A DNA stretch of 64,000 nt, taken from Scalesia atractyloides. Its lineage: Eukaryota; Streptophyta; Magnoliopsida; Asterales; Asteraceae. How positions within the stretch are numbered: the stretch's first letter is position 1; each line of letters starts with the position of its first letter. The stretch spans positions 49,309,681 to 49,373,680 of the forward strand of contig CAMTDV010000007.1 of NCBI GenBank assembly GCA_947069175.1, read 5' to 3'. This document shows, one piece after another, positions 22,986 through 33,060 of this stretch. Position numbers and translations under genes: made by a program. The notes under the pieces were generated by a model. The model saw only the letters and a list, made by a program, of their open reading frames with translations, ran no database searches and was not told where the DNA came from.

Positions 22986-23662
22986 TGTTGATGCACTTTT
23001 GTGTTTGTCGCTTGTTCTTAGTTACGTCAGTAATTGTACGATCTTTGTTGTTGTGTTTGTAAAGTTTGGTTATGTCGACCAAATCAAGATATCATCCTAT
23101 CTTGATTAAGTACGACGTTTGGTTTGTTCGTATTAGTAAAAGGTGCTCCGTGCGAGAAGGTGCTTGCTCGTACGAGCAATTACAGTTCATACGAGTCACT
23201 ATATGCTCGTACGAGTGACCTTGATTATCAAGATCATTGCTTGGTCGTACAAATGAGTTTTTCATTCGTACGAGCCATAACATGTTCGTATGAGCATCCA
23301 TCTGTGAATGTTCTTCGTGTCTGTGTAGTGCTTCGTGCGACCAGCAACATTTTACATACTGTTGCTAGGTGTTGGCACTATATAAACAGACATGCAGTTC
23401 TCAGTGAAAAAACAAGCAGCTAGAGATGAATAGACAGACTAAAGAGAGAACACTGCGAGTGTTTAGAGAGATAAGCAGTGTATTCAAGAGTCTATGTACT
23501 GAGTCTTTCTACAAACCAATATAGTGAACATTTGAAGATATATCTTTTGTTATATTGATTGTGCTCTTGCTTGGTTTGCATACACCCCTTGGATTCCGCA
23601 CTCGTGTGTGTGTTACACAAACAAGGAAGCAGGTTTATCTTGATCCTCCAAGTGGACCTTCA
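22986..23662 (+). repeat. 3' LTR of C2
   Basis: 677 bp, TGTTGATGCAC...GGACCTTCA, matching 15093-15766 with scattered substitutions. It is followed by the target duplication CATCA and then S1 spacer sequence. Confidence 0.95.
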
Positions 23663-24960
23663 CATCAGTATGACATGTTTTTTTCTGTAATATCTTTTTT
23701 AAAAACTAAAAAACCAAAAATATGTTTTTGATTTTAGGGGAGAAAAGTTGAAAATTTCAAAAACATTAAAAATACATAAGATTTGTTGTGAAAAAGAGGT
23801 AATCATATTACATCTGTTGACAATCACAGTATGCTAAAGATATGGAATGTTTAAACAAGTAATTAAACAGGTCTTACTGAGGATGTGCCAATAGGCTTCA
23901 CTCGTTCAATAAATTTTTTCTTCAAGATATAAACTTAAAAGAAAAACTAGTAACTTGTGGGTCGACATCTCTCGGATATATGGACTTAGTACTCCGAAAT
24001 TTCGTTTGAGAGAATGCCAGATTCTGTGAAACTAGGTCTTTATATTTAATCGATATCTGAGGATTATCTGAGTTCTTCTATTTTGCGTCGGCAATGACCT
24101 AGAACTTGCATAATACTTTACGCATTATTCGCCTACAAAAGTTGCATAAAAAATGAGTATGTCATAAACATTTACGACATCTGTAGTTCAAAAGATTCCT
24201 TTATGGACACCACCTAAAGTTGAGCCTTCATCTCTTTCTCTATATGGAAATACTAACCTAAGCTCTCAAGGTCTCGCAATTCACCCCATTTACAGATATC
24301 ATTAGATATATTCACCTATGAAATGAAATTCTGGAAATATCGATACGGGAGTATATTTTGAGATGGGAACCAAGTTATTTCATGTTCCTTAATATTACCT
24401 AACATATCTTTGAAACAATTGAGAAACGTGTAGAGGTTTAAATAGATAAGCATATTGGCAATCTAGGTAAATCTGTTTAAAAACTTAAAGTTACTACCAA
24501 GATCAACGGTACTTGTGATTTGTCTAAATACTTGATATGATCCTCTAAACACAAAACTCACAAAAAATATGTATGTAAATACATCTTTACTTGTTCTTTC
24601 TTTTACAGAAAAACCCAAAAAGATTTTCAGCTTATCTTTAGCATTCTTTCTTAGATTTTATCGATGATGAAAATACCGTTAGTCCAAGACAAAGCAACAG
24701 TTGCTAGAGGAAATCTGAAGAGAATGGGCTGGGAGCTAATCAAAAAGAAAATATCCTAAAACGTCAACAAAGTTCATTAATTTGAAACTGTAAATTTTAT
24801 AATAAATCTGTTTTGGTCAAACATCGGTGAACCAAGGTCATTAATTTGGACTTGGTAGGTAAATCGGATAACCAAGGTAATTAACTGGACTTGGTTAACT
24901 AAGTGGGTTATTAAAACAGATAAAATTTCATAAAAAATCAAAAAGATAAATAAAGTGCAT
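23663..24960 (+). other. S1 pol-aORF spacer, non-coding and conserved
   Basis: This is the continuation of S1 after C2. No reading frame is supported, yet long stretches align with the S3 spacer (reverse of 43020-44330). One example is the region around 24290-24370, with TTCACCCCATTTACAGATAT and CGATACGGGAGTATATT. Candidate stems: ATTAT/ATAAT (24064-24068 with 24111-24115), enclosing GTTCT/AGAAC (24073-24077 with 24102-24106), and ATGTC/GACAT (24159-24163 with 24176-24180). A run of AGGGGAGAAAAG near 23737 parallels the purine run after C2 pol. Confidence 0.75.
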
Positions 24961-24964
24961 AGAA

Positions 24965-25195
24965 CTGACTCGTACGAGTGACACACTGACTCGTACAGTG
25001 ATAAAGGCTTCATTCGCACGCACATCGCTCGTACGAGTGACCATTAAATGAGTATAAAAGGGTTGCTCATTCGCATGAGTCACACTATTGACTTTGTGTG
25101 ACTGAGAGCTCTGTGCGATTCAGTTCTTATCACTCATTTTCTTGATTTACGTCACGTTCTATACTTTGAGGAGGTTGATTTGCACACCTCTTTCA
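24965..25195 (+). promoter_or_regulatory. Candidate internal promoter and 5' UTR of the S1 aORF
   Basis: Palindromes CTCGTACGAG at 24969-24978 and 25028-25037, with degenerate copies between them, lie just upstream of a TATA box (TATAAAAG, 25053-25060). The next 140 bases contain no ATG until 25196. S3 has the same arrangement on the minus strand: TATAAAAGG at 42928-42936 and its ATG at 42786-42788. The palindrome-then-TATA order copies the layout of the LTR U3. Promoter function is inferred from the motifs; no transcript data are available to me. Confidence 0.55.
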
Positions 25196-25204
25196 ATGGG
25201 CAAG
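25196..25204 (+). CDS. Candidate first coding exon of the S1 aORF (three codons)
   Basis: ATG GGC AAG directly precedes GTACTAATG, a plausible splice donor (AAG|GTACT). S3 has ATG GGA AAG followed by the same GTACTAATG. Without this exon the conserved start of the aORF has no initiator: its frame meets TAA at 25711 with no ATG before 25750, and the first in-frame Met is 108 codons into the protein. Very short first exons are known in plant genes, but this one is a prediction. Confidence 0.5.
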
Positions 25205-25749
25205 GTACTAATGCTTGTTTTGAGCTGTTATAATGCCGAAATTGGACCAAAAGGACATAAAACATAGATTTAGGATAATCAGACCGATAAAATATAAAAT
25301 TGAACTCAAAATCGTTAAAATCGGCCCTTTTAACCTATAAATAACATTCAATTTGTTAAAATACACACGTTTTAAGTTCAGTTTGATAAGGTGTTATCTG
25401 GTGTGATTTCTAACTCGTACGAATCATCACTCGTGCAAGCAAGGTTATCAAATGTCTGTTTATCATACTCACTCGTACGAGTGATCGTTCATACGAGTAG
25501 GACCTTAAAGTTTGTATCTTTGTGGCTCGTACAAAACATCACTCGTTCGAGGAAGTTTGTTCAAAAACCTTAAAATTTGTTAAGCTTGATTTAGTTCGTA
25601 CGAAGAAGTGGCTCGTACGAGTGGGGTTTTCACTCAGACTAAAATTCTTGTCTAAGTATATGACTCGTACGAATGGTGACTCGTACGAGTGATTAAGAGT
25701 TGAAATTTGTTAAAAATTTTGTAAGTTTTTTAAATGTTTATGTCTACAG
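25205..25749 (+). other. Candidate intron of the S1 aORF, containing a CTCGTACGAG array
   Basis: GT at 25205-25206 and AG at 25748-25749 (TATGTCTACAG|A, a typical plant acceptor context preceded by a T-rich stretch). Removal gives a phase-0 join. The interval is AT-rich, as plant introns are, and carries a second palindrome array from about 25408 to 25690. The S3 counterpart (42254-42779, minus strand) is 526 bp with matching ends. It could instead be unspliced 5' UTR if translation starts elsewhere. Confidence 0.5.
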
Positions 25750-28700
25750 ATCAAGAAGTCTTCGTTTTCACCGTTTCACAACATCTGTTGTCTTCTAGAC
25801 GGGGCTATTCCTGAAATTGCAGCATATAGAGAAGTTCTATATTTTTTAAGCCGACTTCCTATCACCAAGGCACTGACTGATAGAAACACGGCTTATCGTT
25901 CTCATGTCGAATACTTTTGGAATGCCATTGAATTCAATGAGGAAGAAAACACGATTTTGTCTGCAGTAAGGATTGATAATGAAGATATTCAAGTAAAAAT
26001 CACTGAAGACTTGATCCGAACGGTGTTAGAGTTTAAAGATCATGAAGAAGACCCAACTGGTTTCTCAGAATACATGGTTAAGGGGTGCTTCTATCGTATG
26101 GGTTATGCAGGTTTCGTTAAGGCGGCTCCTTTTAAGAAGGCAAATCTTAGTGCCCCATTTCGTTATATTGCACACTGTGTGATTCATGCCCCCAGTCACA
26201 GAAAGGGTGGCTTTGATGATTTGATTGATTATCAATGTGCATGATTACAGCACATATTCTGAACTTGCCCTACAATTTCTCAAGACTGATCTTCTCACAG
26301 ATGGTCCAAAATATACAACACGAGAAGTTTCAGCAGTATCCGCGATTTTTCAGATGTTGCTCGATCACTTACATCCAATTTTAAAGAAGAAGAAGAAGGA
26401 TGATGTTTTAAAGCTGGAATATATGGATGTGTCAACACTGAAAAACATGAATCTGCATCTTAAAGCCTTCCCAAATGCCAAGCCTATCTTCGGGGCTATT
26501 CTTGACAAATATTATGTGGCGCTGCCAAAGGGGAAGCGGAGAAAAGATGATAGTGGAGACGAAGATGAGGAATTAGAAGCGTTAGACGGTTTTATTGCGA
26601 AGAGAAGCATGTGGTTCTCTAAAGAAGATAAGAAGAGGATAAGTGGTCGAAGTGAAAACAAACGTCCACATCTACCTCCAATGCCCCTAACTAGAAGCAA
26701 CGTGCACGAGGTAGGTAGACGAGTCAGAGCCAGAAGAAAATGTTGAAACTTTGGCTGCTGATATCGAACGAGAAGCGTTTGGGTTTGACAAGGAATAATT
26801 GAAGAAGCTTCCTCCTCTAACACTGATCAAGGATAGGATCACCATAGTGAGAGAAAGAGCTAAAGAAAGAGAACTTGAACGTTTGGTTGAACTTCAACGT
26901 AAATCAGAAGAGAAGAAACGTAAAGCGTCAGGGGAAGATGATACGACTTATGTACCTTCGGGTTCCGATAGTGACACCCCTGTTCGCAAATCTTCGAAGA
27001 GATCTTCTAAACATCTTAAGAGGCCAGCTATTAGAAGCACAGATTCTCCGAAAGACAAATCTAAGAGAAAGGTGCAGAAAAAGGTTGATGAAGCAGTGAA
27101 TGTCGAACCGACTCCTCAACCACCACCATCACCATCTCCTCAACCAACTCCACAACCACCACCATCTCCACCACCACAACCTACACCTCAAGCTCAACCT
27201 TCTCAATCTCAACCCAGTTCTTCATAGGAACCATACTTGAAGATCAATTTGACTTCGATTTTGGTGATATACCAGGGGGAGAAGAATTTTCTGCAGATAT
27301 GTTCAATGACACACGTATTGAAGAGTTGGAAAACCAAGTGATGCTGAATAGCGTAAAGATTGTTGAACTCCAAGAATAAATCAAAGGCTGGAAGAAGAAA
27401 ACCAACATCTTGAGGCTATCTTGGCCAGTATCAGGTCAGAACACGAAAGACTAAGGAACAGAATGGAAGAATATAATGTAGAATGCCTCGCAATCAACGA
27501 AGAAATGAGCTTATTCGAGAAGATTCTTACGAAGACACTTGGAATTAACTTAGCTGCAGAAATAGATGAGATTGAAAGAGTAGAGGCTACTGAGCGGGAA
27601 CACATTGCAAAAGAATTATCAGACGCTCAGGGGAAAGGTAAAGCAAAGGTTGGTGAGGAACCTATGATTAATATAACTGAGCAAGAAGCTGAATTTGTGC
27701 CAGTATCTACTGAAGTAGTGGTGTGTGCAAATACAAAGAAGTTTGTTTTGATTGGAAAGCCAAAGGATGTTGAAATTGACATGACAAATCTTTCAGCTAA
27801 ACATTGAGAATAACTCAATAAGAGAAAGTTGGAGAAAGAAATTGAAGCAGAGGTAGATGAATTTTTGAGAATCCTGAGAAAGAAATTGAAGACTTGGACG
27901 ATATCGATGATGTATTTTCTGATAATGTCTGATGATGAAAGTGATGGTGGTGATGATGACAATTTGGGTGGTTCAGGTATCCTTGTAACAGAATCTAATT
28001 TGAATGATGATATCGATTTTTCTGTGTACTTGGATGATTCTACAAATCAAGTGGAAGAAGGTAAAGAATCAGGGAAAGTATGAATGCTCGAAGGATTCTA
28101 AGCAGGCAGGAATCCTCACAATAACTGATATATCATCTGTTCCTGTCATGCCCAAACCAAAGATATTATATTTGGATCATGATGTTGAAAAGGGAGAGTT
28201 TGTCCACAGTTACACAAAAGAAGAAATAGCAAATATGTTAGGCGTGGACGAAGAAACATTTGAGTTTGATTTCGAAGATGAGCTTAACGACATCAGTTCT
28301 TTCGAGCATGAAGATTATATCTTCGAACATGTTTCTGATGCTCATGATTATGATAAAGTTGTCGTGGAGGATGATTCTGATGACGATGATGCTAATATTG
28401 CCAACGAGGGTACAGATGACTCCCCAACTTTCAGCGAATTGTTTGCAGCCGGAATGATGCTCTTCTGAATCGCAAAGTTGAAGAGGTTGTCAAACAAGGT
28501 ACAATGCCTCAACACTTGTCTGTAGAAGAAATTGCAGAAATGAGGAAGCGTTGGTTTAAAGAAATACCAGCTGAACGGAAATTCAAGCGTCCCTTATCAT
28601 TTTTACACGTGATGCTAACATTTCTTTAAGGGATATTATTAGCTGGGGATGGATCGAAGAGCTTAATGTTTATGCGATTAAACGGGAGTATGGGATCTAG

Positions 28701-29492
28701 TACTTTAGATACTTAGGCGCATAAAGACCCTGGCATTCTGGGATATCAAAGAGCTTGTTCAAACTAAGATGATTAATTTGAAGATGAATTTTCATGAACA
28801 ACGGCTGTGGAATTTGATAAAACTTGTGGCTACACATGGTTTTATTCACTGGAAGCCACATATCCCTAAAAGAGTCACGAAGATTGATCCAGTAACGGAA
28901 GAAAAGAATGTTAGTTGATTGTAAAGAGGCCACCAGTGATGAAGAATATGCCTCTAATAAAGATGAAACAAGATTTCTTCAAGATCTTCAAATGGTGGGA
29001 CTATGATTCAAGTACTGGTGAAGCCGTTATTTGTGTCCATCTAGATGATGATTCTTGGAAGATTATCGAGGAATTATCCGAAGCCGTCATAGCACACAAA
29101 CGCATATATGGTCTATGGCGTGGCATTCGAGTACTAGACCCGATGTGGCTAGTCAATTGTTCGAAGAACGTATTGAATGCTTGTTTTATAGCAAGATTAG
29201 TTTCGAAGAGAAAGACAAAGAGCAGGCTCTCCAGTTCCAGAGGATTGTTAATGTTTGTTTTGCTAATGAAATACACTCAGGAACAACATGGAACACTTCT
29301 TGGAGGAAACTGGAAGAGTTAGAGAAGCGAAAAAAAAAGAAGAATGATGAAAGAATTGCTGAGAGAACGCGAATTGCTTCACTAAGGAACTTTCGGTTTG
29401 GCAACACATGTAATCGGCCTCCTCCTACAGACCAAACGTCGATATTTTCTGAGGAGCGTCGCAGGCCACCGAAACGTTTCTTTGGTCGTTAA
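25750..29492 (+). pseudogene. S1 accessory ORF (aORF), about 1250 codons, decayed
   Basis: The frame is open from 25750 to 26244, then broken by shifts and stops. Readable order: an N-terminal domain with DRNTAYRSHVEYFWNA, TGFSEYMVKGCFYRMGY and DHLHP...KKK (to about 26560); a Lys/Arg-rich linker; a proline-rich tract with PPPSP repeats (27100-27226); DFDFGDIPGG; a Glu-rich coiled coil (27310-27610); IGKPKDVEIDM; an acidic block; EEIANMLGVDEETFEFDFEDEL (27905-28300); a conserved C-terminal region with KIFKWWDYDSSTGEAVICV; and the terminal RPPKRFFGR. I see no signal peptide or membrane span, so an envelope role is not supported. Function unknown. Confidence 0.8.
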
Positions 29493-29545
29493 TTGTCAGA
29501 TCTTTGAAGAAGTTTTTGAAGACTATCCAAGACCGCGGCAACATC

Positions 29546-29557
29546 CAAGGGGGAGTT
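29546..29557 (+). promoter_or_regulatory. S1 polypurine tract
   Basis: CCAAGGGGGAGT immediately precedes the 3' LTR. It is the plus-strand primer site and is conserved (with changes) in the S3 and S4 copies. Confidence 0.9.
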
Positions 29558-30013
29558 TGTTGGTGCATAATGTCTATTGCCTATGTCTAGGATATGTTGG
29601 TTATGTATATAGGGCTTAAAATGTCAGATATTATATGTTATTATATGATTTATATGTTTTGTACACAGCTCGTACGAGTGAGCTTAGTGGCTCGTACGAG
29701 TGACACCTTGTCGCTCGTTTGAGGCACCACTCGCACGAGTCATACACACCTCTCTCCTGTGCGAGTCATGTTGACCTATAAATAGAGGAGCTTGAGTGTT
29801 GTGTTAGATATCTGTTGGTGTGTGACTACGGAGAAGCCCTGTCAAACTGTTTACTCGTTCTGTAACCGTTCACATTTATCAATACAAATCAAGGCGTTTA
29901 AGTAGTATATCTTTCTTGTTTGTTTGTCCAACTCGCTAACAATGAATTCCTCCTTTGTTAGCTGAGTCAGATCAGTCCAATGCTCATAATAGGAGAGCCA
30001 ATCCCCTCTCACA
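29558..30013 (+). repeat. 3' LTR of S1
   Basis: 456 bp, matching 5050-5505 end to end, with CTCGTACGAG motifs near 29670-29702 and a TATA box near 29778. It is followed by TSD CCTCC (30014-30018), where the G 5' LTR resumes. Confidence 0.95.
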
Positions 30014-32048
30014 CCTCCTAAGAATCACGTTCACTAGGTCAATTGACGGGTCCAAGTTTATGTTTTAAATAGTCAAACGGGTCAAATTTTATAAATATTA
30101 TAATCAGAGTATACATGTTATAAATATGATTTTGATACTTAAACAGGTTGGTAATAATTATTAGAATATGTGGGAACATGTTCGATCCGTCGATTTCAGT
30201 CATAGAGTCGGTTCGTAACCGAAAATCACGAAGTTTTACTTCTACTTTGACTTTTGATTCTGACCCGACTTAGATTAGTTTACTACTGACTTATAGTTTC
30301 ATTATGATCATAATACAATGTAGAATAACCCTCTGAAGTTATATTACATGATCATAATCATAATCTGAGTTTATGCACATGTTCCGTTAAATGTCAAACT
30401 TTGACTAAAATGCCCTTTTTACATAAACAGGGTTTTTAATCAACAATGAACTTTCAAATGAATTACCTACCGATATGGTAATATAATTAACATATTATGA
30501 TGTTATTTTCTGACCATAAACTAAGTTTTATTATAAATCGTAATTTATGCTTGTAAAAGACCAAAATGCCCTTTCGGTGCGTAGTTTGGTCCCAAACCAT
30601 AAACCACACTTATGTGAGATATCTTACTGATAATATATCACAAATTAAGTATTTTTCCGAAGTGTTTATGATCATAACATCAGAATATATGCAAGTTCCT
30701 TTTATACGTCATATAAAAGGTCAAAACGCCTTATAAGGCGTAGTTTCGTTTTAAAAGCTCAACGGGCATATAAGTTGATATCCTACTGATATTACAACTT
30801 ATTTAAAGTATAATGACATATAGAAATTATTCATAACTCATCCGATTACCCGATACCGCTTATATGCGTACGGTTGAGCATATGTAACTAGTTTACGAAA
30901 ATTAACCGAAACGGGTTTAACCTTATCACTTTAAACTCAAATTCCAGAATGTAATTATTTGCCATATCATACAAGTCTTAGTACTTGTTGGGTTAAACTA
31001 CATTCTATCCAGTGATCGTTTAATATAGCGTATCGTACCATTTTGATCCTTTAAGCTAGTAGGTCTAAGTCTATGACTTAAATAAGACCGTTAGCATTCT
31101 AATTGGTTAGCTTATGCCATCACTCCATACTAGAAGCCTTCCGTAAATGCTATCTGCACTATTCTATTGATTAAACGGCTGTTTAATATAAACTTTGCTT
31201 ATAAAAAGTCAAGTAAAAGCTCAGGTCAAATACTCTTAACTTATTTTCCCTATACGGGCTTGGGTTACGGTAAATTATTACCGCTTGGTCGAAAATGGGA
31301 TCAATCGAATGCCGGATTGTGGCTAGTAAATTCGCATATTCCGTTTTGATCAGTTTTGTTAGATAACTTAAACATTGGGGGTTAATGACCGTGTCCTGGA
31401 TATGCTCGGCTCATTTAAGTTACCAATGGCCACGACCAAAGCACGGGGTGTAGGCATACACCTGACAATGCGAATGCTAAAACATTTTTACCCACAAGTT
31501 GGGGATAAGTCCTTCGTGGGTTCATAAGTAGTGTGTCAGTTAATCATATCTCGGTCTCTGTACTGGGCCCCATATGTATTGATAAACATGTGAATCTATA
31601 TACAAGGTTAAAAGCTTAACTTTCCCAAGTTATAAAAGATTTTAATGTGCCATGTGCACTTAAATCAATTTTTGAAATGTTTTCAAAACGAGTCAGTTGA
31701 TGGTATTTACCAGCGAAAGCTGACGTATTTTAAAAGACTAAGTTGCAGGTACAATACGAAATAGGCTGGAAGCTGCTTGGTATTGATATAAGAGTATCTT
31801 GCAAATCCTTAGATCTGCCTAAAGTCTGATGTTCATCTTTTGTATATTTTACGATCCACATGTAGATCTTTAGTTACAAACCGTCTATAAATTATTCTTT
31901 AATCTTTGAACATTTTGGTTTGTAATAAGTATTTTAAACTCCAAGACTTCCGCTGTGCTATGTTAATTGACTATGATGATATCAACTTACGTCACGATAT
32001 TCGCCACTCGGGCCCACCTAGACTTGGTTGGAAATACGGGGTGTCACA
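30014..32048 (+). repeat. 5' LTR of G, right half
   Basis: It continues the LTR interrupted at 5049 and aligns base for base with 55309-57344 at roughly 90 percent or better by eye. It ends GGGGTGTCACA. Total LTR length without S1 is about 3.09 kb. It contains no coding: the 60-codon frame at 31167-31349 falls in LTR sequence and is chance. Confidence 0.92.
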
Positions 32049-32253
32049 GGTAGCTTCGAACTTTATCAATTTCCACAGCCGTGGTCATGATATTTCATCT
32101 TCAATTGATCATTTTTGTCTGCACAAGCTCTTTGATAACCCAGAACGGCAGGGTCTTTAAGTCGCTAAGATATCTAAATTACTAGAGCCCATATTCCCTT
32201 TTTATAGCATATACCTCCAATTCTTCGATCCATCCCCAACTAATAATGTCCCC
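32049..32253 (-). pseudogene. Copied S4 aORF fragment between the G 5' LTR and G gag
   Basis: Directly after the 5' LTR, where the G PBS should be, lies about 205 bp that closely match the host flank after the 3' LTR (57345-57550), starting with the same GGTAG and ending at GTCCCC. It is antisense aORF sequence of S4. No PBS for G is present. The parsimonious reading is a conversion tract that copied the 3' LTR plus its flank over the 5' LTR and leader. The next base pairs enter G gag directly. Confidence 0.8.
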
Positions 32254-33060
32254 AACTTATCAGAATCAGTTAGATCAACCAAATCCTATGGACGAGGACT
32301 CCGACCCGGAGATGCCACCGTCAGGATCACATGGACACCCCATTGAAATCTCTAGAGGTTCTAACTCTTATATAGGATTACCTTATCAAGATCCTAATGA
32401 AGGGATCAATATTGAGTTAATTCACTTTTGTTAACACTCCTTCGTACCACTCTCCAAGACGTCAAATGGAACCAGTGGAGCAACCTCAGCCACCACCTAA
32501 GCCACCGGAGAGGAAACGTGGAGCACGTATGTCGGTGCGTGCGGGACAACGGTCGGGTTCGCTACCACCATTGCCCAAAACCTACCCTACCATTCCTAAG
32601 GACCCAAAAATGGGTGGACCCTCAAATACTTCACCTGTGGTGGAAGCAACACCACCCCCTGTGGTTCAACCACCACCATTGGGTTTTAATAACCCTATTC
32701 CTACATATCCTGATACGTTTGAAAAAATCCTTTTAACCCAACTACAACGACAAACTTAAACTATCAGATGCTATCACACGACCCATATATGCAAGCGGTC
32801 ATGCATAATGCACTTACCATCTCCCTTCCCACCTACTTATCCACCTACTTGATACCCAAGTTATGGGTACTAGTATCTTGTTGTGCCTCAACCACAACCG
32901 CCGCCACCTCTTGAAGCCATTAATGAGGCCTTGAGCAGATGAAGGAAATACAACAACAAGCTGAGAAGACGGAGAAGAAGACAAATAAGTTCTTCAAGAA
33001 ACTTTCCAAATTATCAAAGGAAAGAAGGACGAGTGAAGTTGCTTCTATTTTATGTTTCAT
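32246..33060 (+). pseudogene. G first Gag-like ORF (proline-rich)
   Basis: Open 32246-32434, then continued in shifted frames to about 33060. Features are MDEDSDPEMPPSGSHGHPIEIS, a Pro-rich stretch with PPKPPERKRGARMSVRAG (32490-32540), DPKMGGPSNTSP, and a final Lys/Glu-rich helix (KEIQQQAEKTEKKTNKFFKKL, about 32943-33005). It resembles proline-rich Gag-like products I associate with Asteraceae gypsy elements. It carries no zinc knuckle. The ATG at 32246 overlaps the copied flank, so the natural start may have been lost. Confidence 0.6.

Noticed and set aside
24965..25690. CRISPR-like array (short repeats with regular spacers)
   Set aside because: Repeat units are 10-bp palindromes with variable spacing inside plant LTR retrotransposons. 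There is no cas gene, no long identical repeat and no uniform spacer length.
25750..29492. Envelope glycoprotein in the SIRE env-like position
   Set aside because: No signal peptide, membrane span or cleavage motif is visible in the readable parts. The charged, proline-rich and coiled-coil composition argues for an intracellular protein.
30019..32048. Host gene candidates (small frames such as 31167-31349)
   Set aside because: The whole stretch aligns with the uninterrupted G 3' LTR, so these frames are chance openings in LTR sequence.
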